The notes below the pieces were generated by a model that was not told the origin of the DNA, made no database searches, and was given only the letters and a program-made list of their open reading frames with translations. A program made the position numbers and the translations under genes. This document shows positions 1 to 8,091 of a DNA stretch of 64,000 nucleotides, in pieces (the stretch's first letter is position 1; the number at the start of each line of letters is the position of its first letter). Source of the stretch: Mucilaginibacter xinganensis (GTDB lineage: Bacteria > Bacteroidota > Bacteroidia > Sphingobacteriales > Sphingobacteriaceae); contig NZ_CP022743.1 in the NCBI RefSeq assembly GCF_002257585.1, forward strand, positions 4,340,001 through 4,404,000, read 5' to 3'.

Positions 1-2529
1 TTTTCGCCACGGGTTAAAGACGTTATACAATATAGCAGAGAGGAGGCCTTGCGCCTGGGGCATGATTATATTGGAACTGAGCACCTTTTGCTGGGATTGA
101 TAAGGGATGGGGATGGTGTTGCAATAAAATTATTGAAAGAATTAACTGTTGATACAGCTAAATTAAGGCGCTCTGTAGAGGATGCCGTAAAAGGAACTAT
201 AGGAACAAACGTACATATTGGCAGCATCCCGCTGACAAAACAGGCAGAAAAAGTATTAAAGATCACTTACCTGGAAGCTAAAATTTTTAAAAGCGATGTA
301 ATTGGAACCGAGCATTTATTGCTTTCCATACTTCGCGATGAAGATAATATCGCATCACAAATTTTAATGCAGTTTAACGTGAATTACGAAATTTTTAAAA
401 GCGAGGTAGAGTCGCATAAAAACGATGTAACCGACGAAATGCCCGGCTCACCAACCGGGGGGGATGATGACTTTAAAGAAGAAGAATCATTCAGCCAGCC
501 TAAAAAGGTGTCAGACATTAAATCAAAAACCCCCGTACTTGACAATTTTGGCCGCGATTTGACCAAAGCTGCTGAAGATGGCAGGTTAGACCCTATTGTT
601 GGCAGAGAAAAAGAGATTGAAAGGGTATCACAGATTCTTTCGCGCAGAAAAAAGAACAACCCGATATTGATAGGTGAACCCGGTGTTGGTAAATCTGCCA
701 TTGCCGAAGGTTTAGCATTGCGGATTGTTCAGCGTAAAGTATCACGTGTATTGTTCAACAAACGCGTAGTTACTTTAGATCTTGCTTCGCTTGTTGCCGG
801 TACCAAATACCGCGGCCAGTTTGAGGAGCGGATGAAGGCTGTGATGAACGAACTGGAAAAATCACCGGATGTGATCCTTTTTATTGACGAGATCCATACT
901 ATTGTTGGTGCGGGCGGTGCTTCCGGCTCGCTTGACGCCTCAAATATGTTCAAGCCTGCTTTGGCACGCGGTGAGATTCAATGCATTGGGGCTACCACCC
1001 TGGACGAATACCGTCAATATATTGAGAAGGATGGTGCGTTAGACCGTCGTTTCCAAAAAGTGATGGTTGAACCGGCTACCCCTGATGAAACCATTGAGAT
1101 CCTGAACCGGATAAAAGAGAAATACGAAGAACACCACGGCGTTACCTACACACCCGAAGCTATCAATGCTTGTGTGAATTTAACTACCCGTTATATTACC
1201 GATCGCTTTTTACCGGACAAGGCTATTGACGCTTTGGACGAGTCGGGCTCACGCGTTCACTTAACCAACATTCACGTGCCTCAAAACATTTTGGATATTG
1301 AGCAAAAGATTGAGCTGATAAAAGTAGAAAAGAACAAGGTTGTTCGCAGTCAGAAATACGAAGAAGCTGCCAAATTACGCGATACTGAAAAGCATTTGCT
1401 GGAAGAATTGGAACAGGCTAAAGCAATTTGGGAAGCTGAAACAAAATCAAAACGTTACACAGTAACCGAAGATAATGTGGCTGAAGTGGTTTCCATGATG
1501 ACCGGGATCCCGGTTCAGCGTGTTGGCCAGGCCGATAGCCTTAAGTTGCTGAACATGGCGGCTACCGTAGGCAGCAAAATTATTGGACAGGATGACGCGA
1601 TTAAAAAATTAACCCGGGCTATACAACGTACCCGCGCCGGGTTAAAGGACCCTAAAAAGCCTATTGGCTCGTTTATATTCCTGGGCCCTACCGGTGTTGG
1701 TAAAACCGAGCTTGCCAAAGAGCTTGCCCGTTTTATGTTTGATACCGAGGATGCATTGATCCAGATTGACATGAGCGAATACATGGAAAAATTCGCTGTA
1801 TCACGTTTAGTGGGAGCGCCTCCGGGCTATGTTGGATATGAAGAAGGAGGACAATTAACCGAAAAGGTACGCCGCAAACCTTATGCAGTGGTATTATTAG
1901 ACGAAATTGAGAAAGCACACCCTGATGTATTTAACATCCTGTTACAGGTATTAGATGAAGGACAGTTAACCGATTCATTAGGCCGCAAGGTTGATTTCAG
2001 GAACACTATCATCATCATGACCTCGAACATTGGTGCCCGTCAGCTGAAAGACTTTGGACAGGGTGTTGGGTTTACTACCAGCGCTAAAACTATCCAGGCC
2101 GATTCACACTCAAGGGGTGTAATTGAAAACGCACTGAAACGCGCTTTCGCTCCCGAGTTCCTGAACCGTATTGATGATGTGATCGTATTTAACTCATTGG
2201 GTAAAGACGAAATCTTCAAAATCATTGATATTGAGCTGGGCTTCCTATTCAACAGGGTTAATATTTTAGGTTACAAAATTGAGCTTACTTTAGGTGCTAA
2301 AGAGTTTATTGCTGATAAGGGCTATGATTCACAATTTGGTGCACGTCCATTAAAACGTGCCATCCAGAAATACCTGGAAGACCCGATTGCAGAAGAGATC
2401 CTTAAAGGCGAACTTGCAGAAGGCGATACCATGGAAGTTGATTATGATAAAGAATCTGGTGAAATAACTATTGTTGCCCGCAAAGCCGAAGGCGAGAATA
2501 AAAAGCCTGAAGAAGAAGAGCAGAAGTAA
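1..2529 (+). CDS. clpC: ATP-dependent Clp protease ATP-binding subunit ClpC (5' end outside window)
   Basis: AAA+ unfoldase that feeds substrates to the ClpP peptidase in the cytoplasm. The frame is open from base 1, so the true start lies upstream; 842 residues are visible. In order: a Clp N-domain with two repeats (both containing GTEHLLL), a first AAA module with Walker A GEPGVGKS near visible residue 225, a UVR-type coiled segment (QKYEEAAKLRD) near 450, and a second AAA module with Walker A GPTGVGKT near 562. The short UVR-bearing middle region and the N-domain repeats point to ClpC rather than ClpB or ClpA. The acidic, lysine-rich tail is typical of the family. A hairpin terminator follows 23 bases after the stop. 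Confidence 0.96.
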   Translation, partial: FSPRVKDVIQYSREEALRLGHDYIGTEHLLLGLIRDGDGVAIKLLKELTVDTAKLRRSVEDAVKGTIGTNVHIGSIPLTKQAEKVLKITYLEAKIFKSDVIGTEHLLLSILRDEDNIASQILMQFNVNYEIFKSEVESHKNDVTDEMPGSPTGGDDDFKEEESFSQPKKVSDIKSKTPVLDNFGRDLTKAAEDGRLDPIVGREKEIERVSQILSRRKKNNPILIGEPGVGKSAIAEGLALRIVQRKVSRVLFNKRVVTLDLASLVAGTKYRGQFEERMKAVMNELEKSPDVILFIDEIHTIVGAGGASGSLDASNMFKPALARGEIQCIGATTLDEYRQYIEKDGALDRRFQKVMVEPATPDETIEILNRIKEKYEEHHGVTYTPEAINACVNLTTRYITDRFLPDKAIDALDESGSRVHLTNIHVPQNILDIEQKIELIKVEKNKVVRSQKYEEAAKLRDTEKHLLEELEQAKAIWEAETKSKRYTVTEDNVAEVVSMMTGIPVQRVGQADSLKLLNMAATVGSKIIGQDDAIKKLTRAIQRTRAGLKDPKKPIGSFIFLGPTGVGKTELAKELARFMFDTEDALIQIDMSEYMEKFAVSRLVGAPPGYVGYEEGGQLTEKVRRKPYAVVLLDEIEKAHPDVFNILLQVLDEGQLTDSLGRKVDFRNTIIIMTSNIGARQLKDFGQGVGFTTSAKTIQADSHSRGVIENALKRAFAPEFLNRIDDVIVFNSLGKDEIFKIIDIELGFLFNRVNILGYKIELTLGAKEFIADKGYDSQFGARPLKRAIQKYLEDPIAEEILKGELAEGDTMEVDYDKESGEITIVARKAEGENKKPEEEEQK

Positions 2530-2552
2530 AATAAAACCTGATTAAAATTAAG

Positions 2553-2586
2553 AACCCCGTTGTGCAGTGTCATTCCGGGGTTTTTA
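2553..2586 (+). terminator. Rho-independent terminator after clpC
   Basis: A stem of AACCCCG pairs with CGGGGTT, and the right arm runs into a T tract. It lies 24 bases past the clpC stop codon. Confidence 0.8.
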
Positions 2587-2811
2587 ATTTTAAGAGGTTA
2601 TTAAGCCTATTTATTCCCTGACACCCCAACCCATAACCAATATTCAATATTTAATTATTGGACAACAAACAGATATCACGGGTTAACAATTGCGGGTTTT
2701 ACGCAAAATCGATGCGGAAAACACCCGCATAAATTGGGTTAAAATACGGTTAGCGTTATCATCATTTTAGTACTAATTTTATTGCGCCCCTAAACCTCGT
2801 CACTAAAGTAA

Positions 2812-2852
2812 AAACCCCTGTTTAAAAGTTTAAAACTTCAAAACAGGGGTTT
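2812..2852 (-). terminator. Terminator of the aldo/keto reductase gene
   Basis: AAACCCCTG at 2812-2820 pairs with CAGGGGTTT at 2844-2852. Read on the minus strand, the stem ends in a run of five T. It lies about 25 bases past the stop codon of the gene at 2878-3900. Confidence 0.8.
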
Positions 2853-2877
2853 AATCGTTTCTAAGGCTATTTATCTA

Positions 2878-3900
2878 TCAGGCCCTTTTTTCCACCTTCT
2901 CAAAAAAACCTCCAAAGGAATTTATCCGCACAGCATCTTCTCTGAAAAAATCTCCCGGAAAGCCGAGTTTAATGGCGCTTACTTCGTCCAGTCTTTTTAA
3001 ATGTTCAGCGGTTAATTCAACATCCACGGTTTTAAGGTTATCTGCCAGTTGTTCAACTTTAGTAGCCCCAACAATCGGGATAGATGAAAATCCCTGTTGA
3101 GTAGTCCATTTTAAAGCCACATTACTGGCCGAAATACCGATCTCGTCAGCAATGGTTACTACAGCCCTGGTAATTTCAGCACTGTGATCGTTTAGCCTTA
3201 CACTTTCAGGCTTGATGCGACCCTGTTCGCCGCGCAGGTATTTGCCGGTTAAGGCACCGCCCGCCAAAGGCGCCCATGGAGTAACGGTAATGCCAAAGTG
3301 TTTGGCCATCGGGATAAGTTCACGCTCAGGTGTGCGGGCAAGCAGGCTATATTCAACCTGCAGGGCTACAAACCGGCTCCAGCCCATCAGTTCGGCAAGC
3401 GTGTTTCCCTGCGCAACAACCCATGCCGGCGTGTCGCTGATAGCCACATAATTTACTTTCCCTTGTTTAACCAGGTCATCCATCGCGCGCAACACTTCAT
3501 CTATAGGGGTAATATCATCCCATATGTGCAGGTACAACAAGTCAATAAAATCCATTTTAAGGCGCTTCAGGCTTTCCTCAACGCTGCGCATCATGTTTTT
3601 GCGGTTGTTACCTGATGCGTTGGGATTGGTGATGTTATCTTTTAAAGTATATTTGGTAGCCAGCACAAAGTAATCACGGTCGTGGTTGCTGATATATTCG
3701 CCAATTATCTTTTCGCTGGTGCCCAGCTTGTATATATTGGCCGTATCTATAAAATTACCACCAGCTTCTGCAAATGTATCCATAATTTTAAAGCTGGTAT
3801 CCTTATCAGCGCCCCATCCTGCCTCGGTGCCAAAACCCATAGTTCCAAGGCACAGTTCCGAAACTTTAAGGCCTGAACGGCCCAATAATTTATATTTCAT
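2878..3900 (-). CDS. Aldo/keto reductase
   Basis: NAD(P)H-dependent oxidoreductase with the (beta/alpha)8 fold, 340 residues, cytoplasmic (no signal peptide). The catalytic tetrad is visible: D52 and Y57 in the segment FIDTANIY, K83 in ATKYT, and H125 in LLYLH. The N-terminus KLLGRSGLKVSELCLGTMGFG is typical of the YhdN/tas-like branch of the family. The substrate cannot be read from sequence. It is a single gene with its own terminator; a perfect 7-base inverted repeat lies 24 bases upstream of the ATG and may be an operator. Confidence 0.92.
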   Translation of the reverse strand: MKYKLLGRSGLKVSELCLGTMGFGTEAGWGADKDTSFKIMDTFAEAGGNFIDTANIYKLGTSEKIIGEYISNHDRDYFVLATKYTLKDNITNPNASGNNRKNMMRSVEESLKRLKMDFIDLLYLHIWDDITPIDEVLRAMDDLVKQGKVNYVAISDTPAWVVAQGNTLAELMGWSRFVALQVEYSLLARTPERELIPMAKHFGITVTPWAPLAGGALTGKYLRGEQGRIKPESVRLNDHSAEITRAVVTIADEIGISASNVALKWTTQQGFSSIPIVGATKVEQLADNLKTVDVELTAEHLKRLDEVSAIKLGFPGDFFREDAVRINSFGGFFEKVEKRA

Positions 3901-3923
3901 ATAGTTGATGTTTGATGAGTAAA

Positions 3924-3945
3924 TATCCGGTATTTATGCCGGATA
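3924..3945. promoter_or_regulatory. Inverted repeat upstream of the aldo/keto reductase
   Basis: TATCCGG at 3924-3930 and CCGGATA at 3939-3945 form a perfect 7-base dyad around an 8-base spacer, 24-45 bases upstream of the minus-strand ATG. The position and symmetry suit a dimeric repressor or activator site; no regulator can be named. Confidence 0.35.
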
Positions 3946-4101
3946 CGGAAGTGGCTGCCTGGCGATATTTACCATATCGAAACAATATAAGCGGGTACTT
4001 GTAATTATTAAAGTAATAAACCAGCCAGGAAAATTTTAGATCTCCATAAAACTATAACAAGTGATCAACTGCTTAACCTGCTGCAGCAAAAATTAAACCC
4101 T

Positions 4102-4353
4102 TTGTTTCACGGGCAAAAACAAAGCGACATTAGCTTTATTATTAAAAACAGTAATAATGCGGTAGAAATTTCACAGCCCGAAATTTATGAGGGTACTTTG
4201 TTTCGGATTGAAATAAGCGGAACCGAACTGCATATTACACGTTCGGAGCATTACGTTGATGACGTAAACTCCATAACGTTAGAGTCAATACTCAATTTAC
4301 TCTTCGAAGAATTATCCGGCGAAGGGGGTATTTCGCTAACGTTGGAGGGATAA
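4102..4353 (+). CDS. Small acidic protein of unknown function, start codon uncertain
   Basis: An 83-residue frame from a TTG at 4102. Reading the same frame further up gives a sensible continuation (TSDQLLNLLQQKLNPLFHG) that stays open back to base 4012, but no ATG, GTG or TTG occurs there. The real start may be an unusual codon (ATA at 4054 or ATT at 4033), the ORF may be leaderless from another codon, or an upstream ATG may have been lost. The product is hydrophilic with no signal peptide and alternates short strands and helices. I recognise no family. It lies between two minus-strand genes with no partner. Confidence 0.5.
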   Translation: MFHGQKQSDISFIIKNSNNAVEISQPEIYEGTLFRIEISGTELHITRSEHYVDDVNSITLESILNLLFEELSGEGGISLTLEG

Positions 4354-4391
4354 CAAATGTTGGGGTTGTTTATTCAGCAAAGAATTATAAC

Positions 4392-4426
4392 AAAATAAAA
4401 AATCCCGGAGGCTTTACCCCAGGGAC
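4392..4426 (-). terminator. Probable terminator of the acyl-ACP desaturase gene
   Basis: On the minus strand an imperfect GC stem (TCCCTGGGG with CCTCCGGGA) is followed by TTTTTTATTTTG. It lies about 40 bases past the stop at 4464. Confidence 0.55.
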
Positions 4427-4463
4427 CTATTAATTTTAATTTATACCTGCTCCCTAAATGAAC

Positions 4464-5444
4464 TCAACCGTTTATCCAGCTGAACTTATATTCAAGCCCC
4501 GGGTTTTTCATCCTTTCGGCAACACGCAATAAACGTACAGGCAGGTTCATGATATAATCGCGGGCTTTTTCGCCTGACTCATTTAAGTCAACCCGGCTTT
4601 CAATATGCCAGTCTTCAATCAGTTCTTTTAATATATCAACGTAGTCAACAGCGGTATAAATGCCAAGGCGTTGAGCAGCATCGGTGAAGTGACCAAAGGT
4701 TTGCCCGATTTTTAAACCAACCTCCCGTAAAAAATGAGCCGGCATTACAATCTTTTTGCGCATCATATCCTCAAACGCCAGCATAGCTTCGTTCGGATCA
4801 ACTTCAAAAATCTTTTCAATAAAGTATTTATAAGCGCGGGCATGGCGTGCCTCATCACTGGCTATTACACCGCACATTTTTGACAGCAGCGTATCGCCAT
4901 GCTTCTTAGCCTGCGATGCAACCCGACGGTGCGAAACGTTGGTAGCCAGTTCCTGGAATGATGTGTATATAAAGTTGCGGTAAGGATCGTGCCCTGTACC
5001 GATATCAAAGCCATCAGAAATTAAGTATTGGGTTGATACTTCCATCATCCGCATATTTACGCGGCCAGAAAGATAAAGGTATTTGTTCAGCAAATCGCCG
5101 TGGCGGTTTTCTTCGCCGGTCCAATGACGGGTCCACTGCATCCAGCCACCAGCTTCATCGCGAGATACCCCTTCAACCATGGTTAACCATGACTCATAAG
5201 TTGGCAATGCCTCTTCAGTAATAGTATCACCTATTAAAACGGCTATCAGATCGTATGATAAGCCTGCGGCACTTTCCTGGAGTTCTTTAATTTCACTGAA
5301 AAAAGTATCGCGCGACGAATCAGGCAAAAAATCAGAAGGTTGCCAAATCGTATCAACGGGCTTTAAGTATTCATCCTTTTTTTCAAGCATGAACCTTTCA
5401 ATATGCATCATCACTTCGCGCCGCTTTTCTTCAAAAAATTTCAT
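4464..5444 (-). CDS. Acyl-[acyl-carrier-protein] desaturase (soluble, diiron)
   Basis: Ferritin-like diiron enzyme that introduces a cis double bond into acyl-ACP chains, so it contributes to unsaturated fatty acids and membrane fluidity; 326 residues, no membrane segment. The two iron-binding EExxH-type motifs are visible: EENRH at 111-115 and DEARH at 197-201, with further acidic ligands near E79 and E165. The length suits the bacterial branch of plant-type stearoyl-ACP desaturases. The enoyl-ACP reductase FabI is encoded elsewhere in the window. A TAACTTTG box lies 18-25 bases upstream of the ATG. Confidence 0.93.
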   Translation of the reverse strand: MKFFEEKRREVMMHIERFMLEKKDEYLKPVDTIWQPSDFLPDSSRDTFFSEIKELQESAAGLSYDLIAVLIGDTITEEALPTYESWLTMVEGVSRDEAGGWMQWTRHWTGEENRHGDLLNKYLYLSGRVNMRMMEVSTQYLISDGFDIGTGHDPYRNFIYTSFQELATNVSHRRVASQAKKHGDTLLSKMCGVIASDEARHARAYKYFIEKIFEVDPNEAMLAFEDMMRKKIVMPAHFLREVGLKIGQTFGHFTDAAQRLGIYTAVDYVDILKELIEDWHIESRVDLNESGEKARDYIMNLPVRLLRVAERMKNPGLEYKFSWING

Positions 5445-5461
5445 AACAACTTATTATGGTT

Positions 5462-5469
5462 CAAAGTTA
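5462..5469 (-). promoter_or_regulatory. -7 box of the acyl-ACP desaturase promoter
   Basis: TAACTTTG on the minus strand fits the Bacteroidota -7 consensus TAnnTTTG exactly. A clear -33 TTTG at the usual distance is not visible. The implied transcript leader is only about a dozen bases. Confidence 0.5.
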
Positions 5470-5494
5470 GCTATTTATAACCACAATAAATTCA

Positions 5495-6646
5495 TCATTT
5501 TTTCATGTTGTACCCTATCGCATCTTTCATGCAGTCGGGCAGCGTGTTAAGTGACGGCCGCCCGTTAAAAATAGAAAAGTTGCTATTATAATCCCAAATC
5601 ATACCGGGTATATCCAGCGCATTTAACGTAAGCCGTACTGTTTTTATATAAAGGCACCTGCTATGCTGGTCTGCATATTTATTGTACACACCATACTCGC
5701 CGCAAAGGATGGGCACGTAATATTTGTTAGACCAGGCCTTAACAATTTGCAGTTTATCCCGCACCGACTGTTCGTTGCCATCAAACTTATATTTGTTGTA
5801 ATTTTTCTCACCATCGGTGTTTTTTGCTTTTGGATTGATTGGGGGAAACGTTTCCGTATTATAAGGAAAAGGCACTTCTACGGTTGATTCCTGGTCCCCA
5901 ACCCATTCCGCGCCCTGGTGTGTAAATAAAAAAGGCTCATAAAAATGAAAGGTGTACACAACATTTTCATCGGCAAGCCGTACAAAACGGCTCAATTCAT
6001 AAATGCTGTTATAATTTGAAGCGCCTATGATGAGTGTACGTTCTTTATCAACCTTTCTGATTGCGGTAACAATGTTGTAGGCAGCGTCCTTCCAAATCTG
6101 GGGATTCATGTGCGGGGGTTCGTTATAAAGCTCAAAAAACAGGACATCATGATTGACGTGCAGGTATCGTTTGGTGAGTTTAGTCCACAAATTGATAAGC
6201 TTTTGGGTTTCTGCACTGAAATTTGAGTCGTTCAAACTACCGCCGTGGTTATCAATTATTACCTTGAAGCCGTAAAAGCTGCACTGTTTAACAAATTTAT
6301 CAATGTGGGTAAATAATTGCTCAACCGGTATCTGTTGCGCTTCAAAGTGGGAAAAAGCAACCGGGAGCCTGAGACTTTTAAAACCGAGTTGTTTTAAAAG
6401 AACAAAATCGGCAGGTTTTAAGGGCGTTTTAGCTAAAACCTCTTTATTCCAAGTTTGTTCATACCAGGATATAGAGATTCCGTTATCCAGGCTTTTAGCC
6501 CGTTTAAAAGCCAATAACCGGGAAATTGGAGGGGTTGGATTACTTTTTGCTATAAAGACACTGAAGTTAGTAATTAACATAAGTATAAATATGTTTTTTA
6601 TAAAACGTCTTTGAATAGGTACAATATGTTTATATGTGCAAAACAT
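5495..6646 (-). CDS. Glycoside hydrolase family 5 (cellulase-like) protein
   Basis: Predicted endo-acting beta-glycosidase of the GH5 (beta/alpha)8 fold, 383 residues. The catalytic acid/base is E176 in LYNEPPH and the nucleophile is E317 in LCGEYGVYN; DNHGG near 132-136 and the HFYEP strand also fit GH5. An N-terminal hydrophobic stretch (about 17-34) preceded by RRFIK looks like a signal peptide or signal anchor, placing the enzyme in the periplasm or at the surface. It is divergent to the exopolysaccharide operon at 6734-13674. Cellulose synthase loci often include such a glycanase (BcsZ is GH8), so a role in trimming the polymer is likely but inferred. Confidence 0.9.
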   Translation of the reverse strand: MFCTYKHIVPIQRRFIKNIFILMLITNFSVFIAKSNPTPPISRLLAFKRAKSLDNGISISWYEQTWNKEVLAKTPLKPADFVLLKQLGFKSLRLPVAFSHFEAQQIPVEQLFTHIDKFVKQCSFYGFKVIIDNHGGSLNDSNFSAETQKLINLWTKLTKRYLHVNHDVLFFELYNEPPHMNPQIWKDAAYNIVTAIRKVDKERTLIIGASNYNSIYELSRFVRLADENVVYTFHFYEPFLFTHQGAEWVGDQESTVEVPFPYNTETFPPINPKAKNTDGEKNYNKYKFDGNEQSVRDKLQIVKAWSNKYYVPILCGEYGVYNKYADQHSRCLYIKTVRLTLNALDIPGMIWDYNSNFSIFNGRPSLNTLPDCMKDAIGYNMKK

Positions 6647-6733
6647 GTTTACAAACGATTTAAATATTTTGATTTACTTTATAAGATTAAATTTATCGAT
6701 AGTAAATTCTTATCATAATTTAAGAAACAAAGA

Positions 6734-8080
6734 ATGCTTGTTCAATTAACAAAAGAAGAACTTTTAAAAGAAATCTCAAAAAAGGCTTGGTATCAGACGA
6801 ATAATATCATTTGGATGATATTATTCATTTATCCCCTTTTTAGTATTGTTGATTTTATTTTTGCCAGCAGTGTCTGGTTGCAGTTCTTCATTGTTCGTAT
6901 AATTACAGACCTTATTATACTGGCACTTTACAGCCTATTTCAACGTAAAAACTACAATTTCAGGTATTTATTACATATTTCGCTATTTATTATATCTATA
7001 ACATCAGCACTATTGTGTAATATAGTTGATATCCAACAGTTAAACGTCTATTATTTATTATACGGCGCCATATTCCTGTTCTTTAACCTGATGGTATTTT
7101 GGGAGCCGTTTAATTCGGTTTTACAAGCATTGATAGCGATGCTGTTGCTGGCTGTATTTTTTGAACTGTTCAGCCAGTACACGCTTGATCTTGTCATTAG
7201 TAACGGCGGCCAATTCTTTTTTGTTATTGCATTGATCTCCTGCTTCGTGCCGGGTGCCCGTTACAAGATAATTCAGCGGGATGTACGTTCGCAATTACTC
7301 ATCAATAAATCAAACGAACAACTTAAAGGCCAAAACCGCGACATCGCCGAAAAAAACAACATTATTGATGCGCAATACGAGCAGCTGCGCAAGCTTGACA
7401 ATCAGAAAAACAACTTTATAAATATTGCAGGGCACGATCTGAAGAACTTAACAGGCTCCATCATTATGAGTAATAATATGCTTAAAGATGAAGAATACCG
7501 TCTGAGTGCCGACCAGGTAGAGCTAATAGGTTATATTTCAGAATCAGCAGATAAAATGCAATACCTGTTGAACAAACTAATGGATGTGAAGGAGATTGAG
7601 TCGCCGGAGATGCGATTTAAACTGGAGGTATTTAACATCAATGCAGAAGTTCAGCATGTATTTAAGGGATTAACAGAAACTGCACAGATGAAGAACATTC
7701 ATTTGATAGACAACATTCAAAAATCGCCGATAAATGTTAATCTTGACCGCGTTTTCGCCGGGCAAGTATTCCAAAACCTGTTATCAAATGCCATTAAATT
7801 TTCACAAACCAACAACAATATAAGGGTTGTAACCAGCTTACAGCGCCAAAAGTTTGTTTTTGAAATAATTGATGAAGGCATTCCAATTGGCGAAGAAGAA
7901 CTATCCGCAATGTTTAATAAGTTAACTGCCTTAAGCGAGGCATCTGAACATGCAGAAAACCGTTTAGGGCTGGGGCTTTCTATAGCGAAACTAATGACCC
8001 AGGAAATGGGCGGCGAACTATCTTACCGTAGTGATGACCACGGAAATTATTTTAAAGTTGAATTTTACGTTATAAATTAA
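6734..8080 (+). CDS. Membrane sensor histidine kinase
   Basis: 448 residues. The N-terminal half has about six membrane segments (residues 20-180), then a coiled coil (about 190-225), then a HisKA domain with phospho-acceptor H234 in AGHDLKN, and an HATPase_c domain with N-box NLLSNAIKF and a G-box RLGLGLSIAKLM. There is no receiver domain and no response-regulator gene next door, so the output partner must be encoded elsewhere. The stop is 11 bases before the ATG of the BcsB-like gene, so kinase and synthase genes are probably one transcript. The signal sensed is unknown; the extracytoplasmic loops are short, which suggests sensing within the membrane. Confidence 0.93.
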   Translation: MLVQLTKEELLKEISKKAWYQTNNIIWMILFIYPLFSIVDFIFASSVWLQFFIVRIITDLIILALYSLFQRKNYNFRYLLHISLFIISITSALLCNIVDIQQLNVYYLLYGAIFLFFNLMVFWEPFNSVLQALIAMLLLAVFFELFSQYTLDLVISNGGQFFFVIALISCFVPGARYKIIQRDVRSQLLINKSNEQLKGQNRDIAEKNNIIDAQYEQLRKLDNQKNNFINIAGHDLKNLTGSIIMSNNMLKDEEYRLSADQVELIGYISESADKMQYLLNKLMDVKEIESPEMRFKLEVFNINAEVQHVFKGLTETAQMKNIHLIDNIQKSPINVNLDRVFAGQVFQNLLSNAIKFSQTNNNIRVVTSLQRQKFVFEIIDEGIPIGEEELSAMFNKLTALSEASEHAENRLGLGLSIAKLMTQEMGGELSYRSDDHGNYFKVEFYVIN

Positions 8081-8091
8081 TATTGACACCA

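Larger units (their letters stand above)
2530..2877. other. Intergenic stretch between clpC and a convergent oxidoreductase
   Basis: About 350 bases hold the clpC terminator at the left and the terminator of the minus-strand oxidoreductase at the right. The AT-rich middle (about 2590-2810) shows no convincing open frame on either strand and no RNA gene I recognise. Confidence 0.6.
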
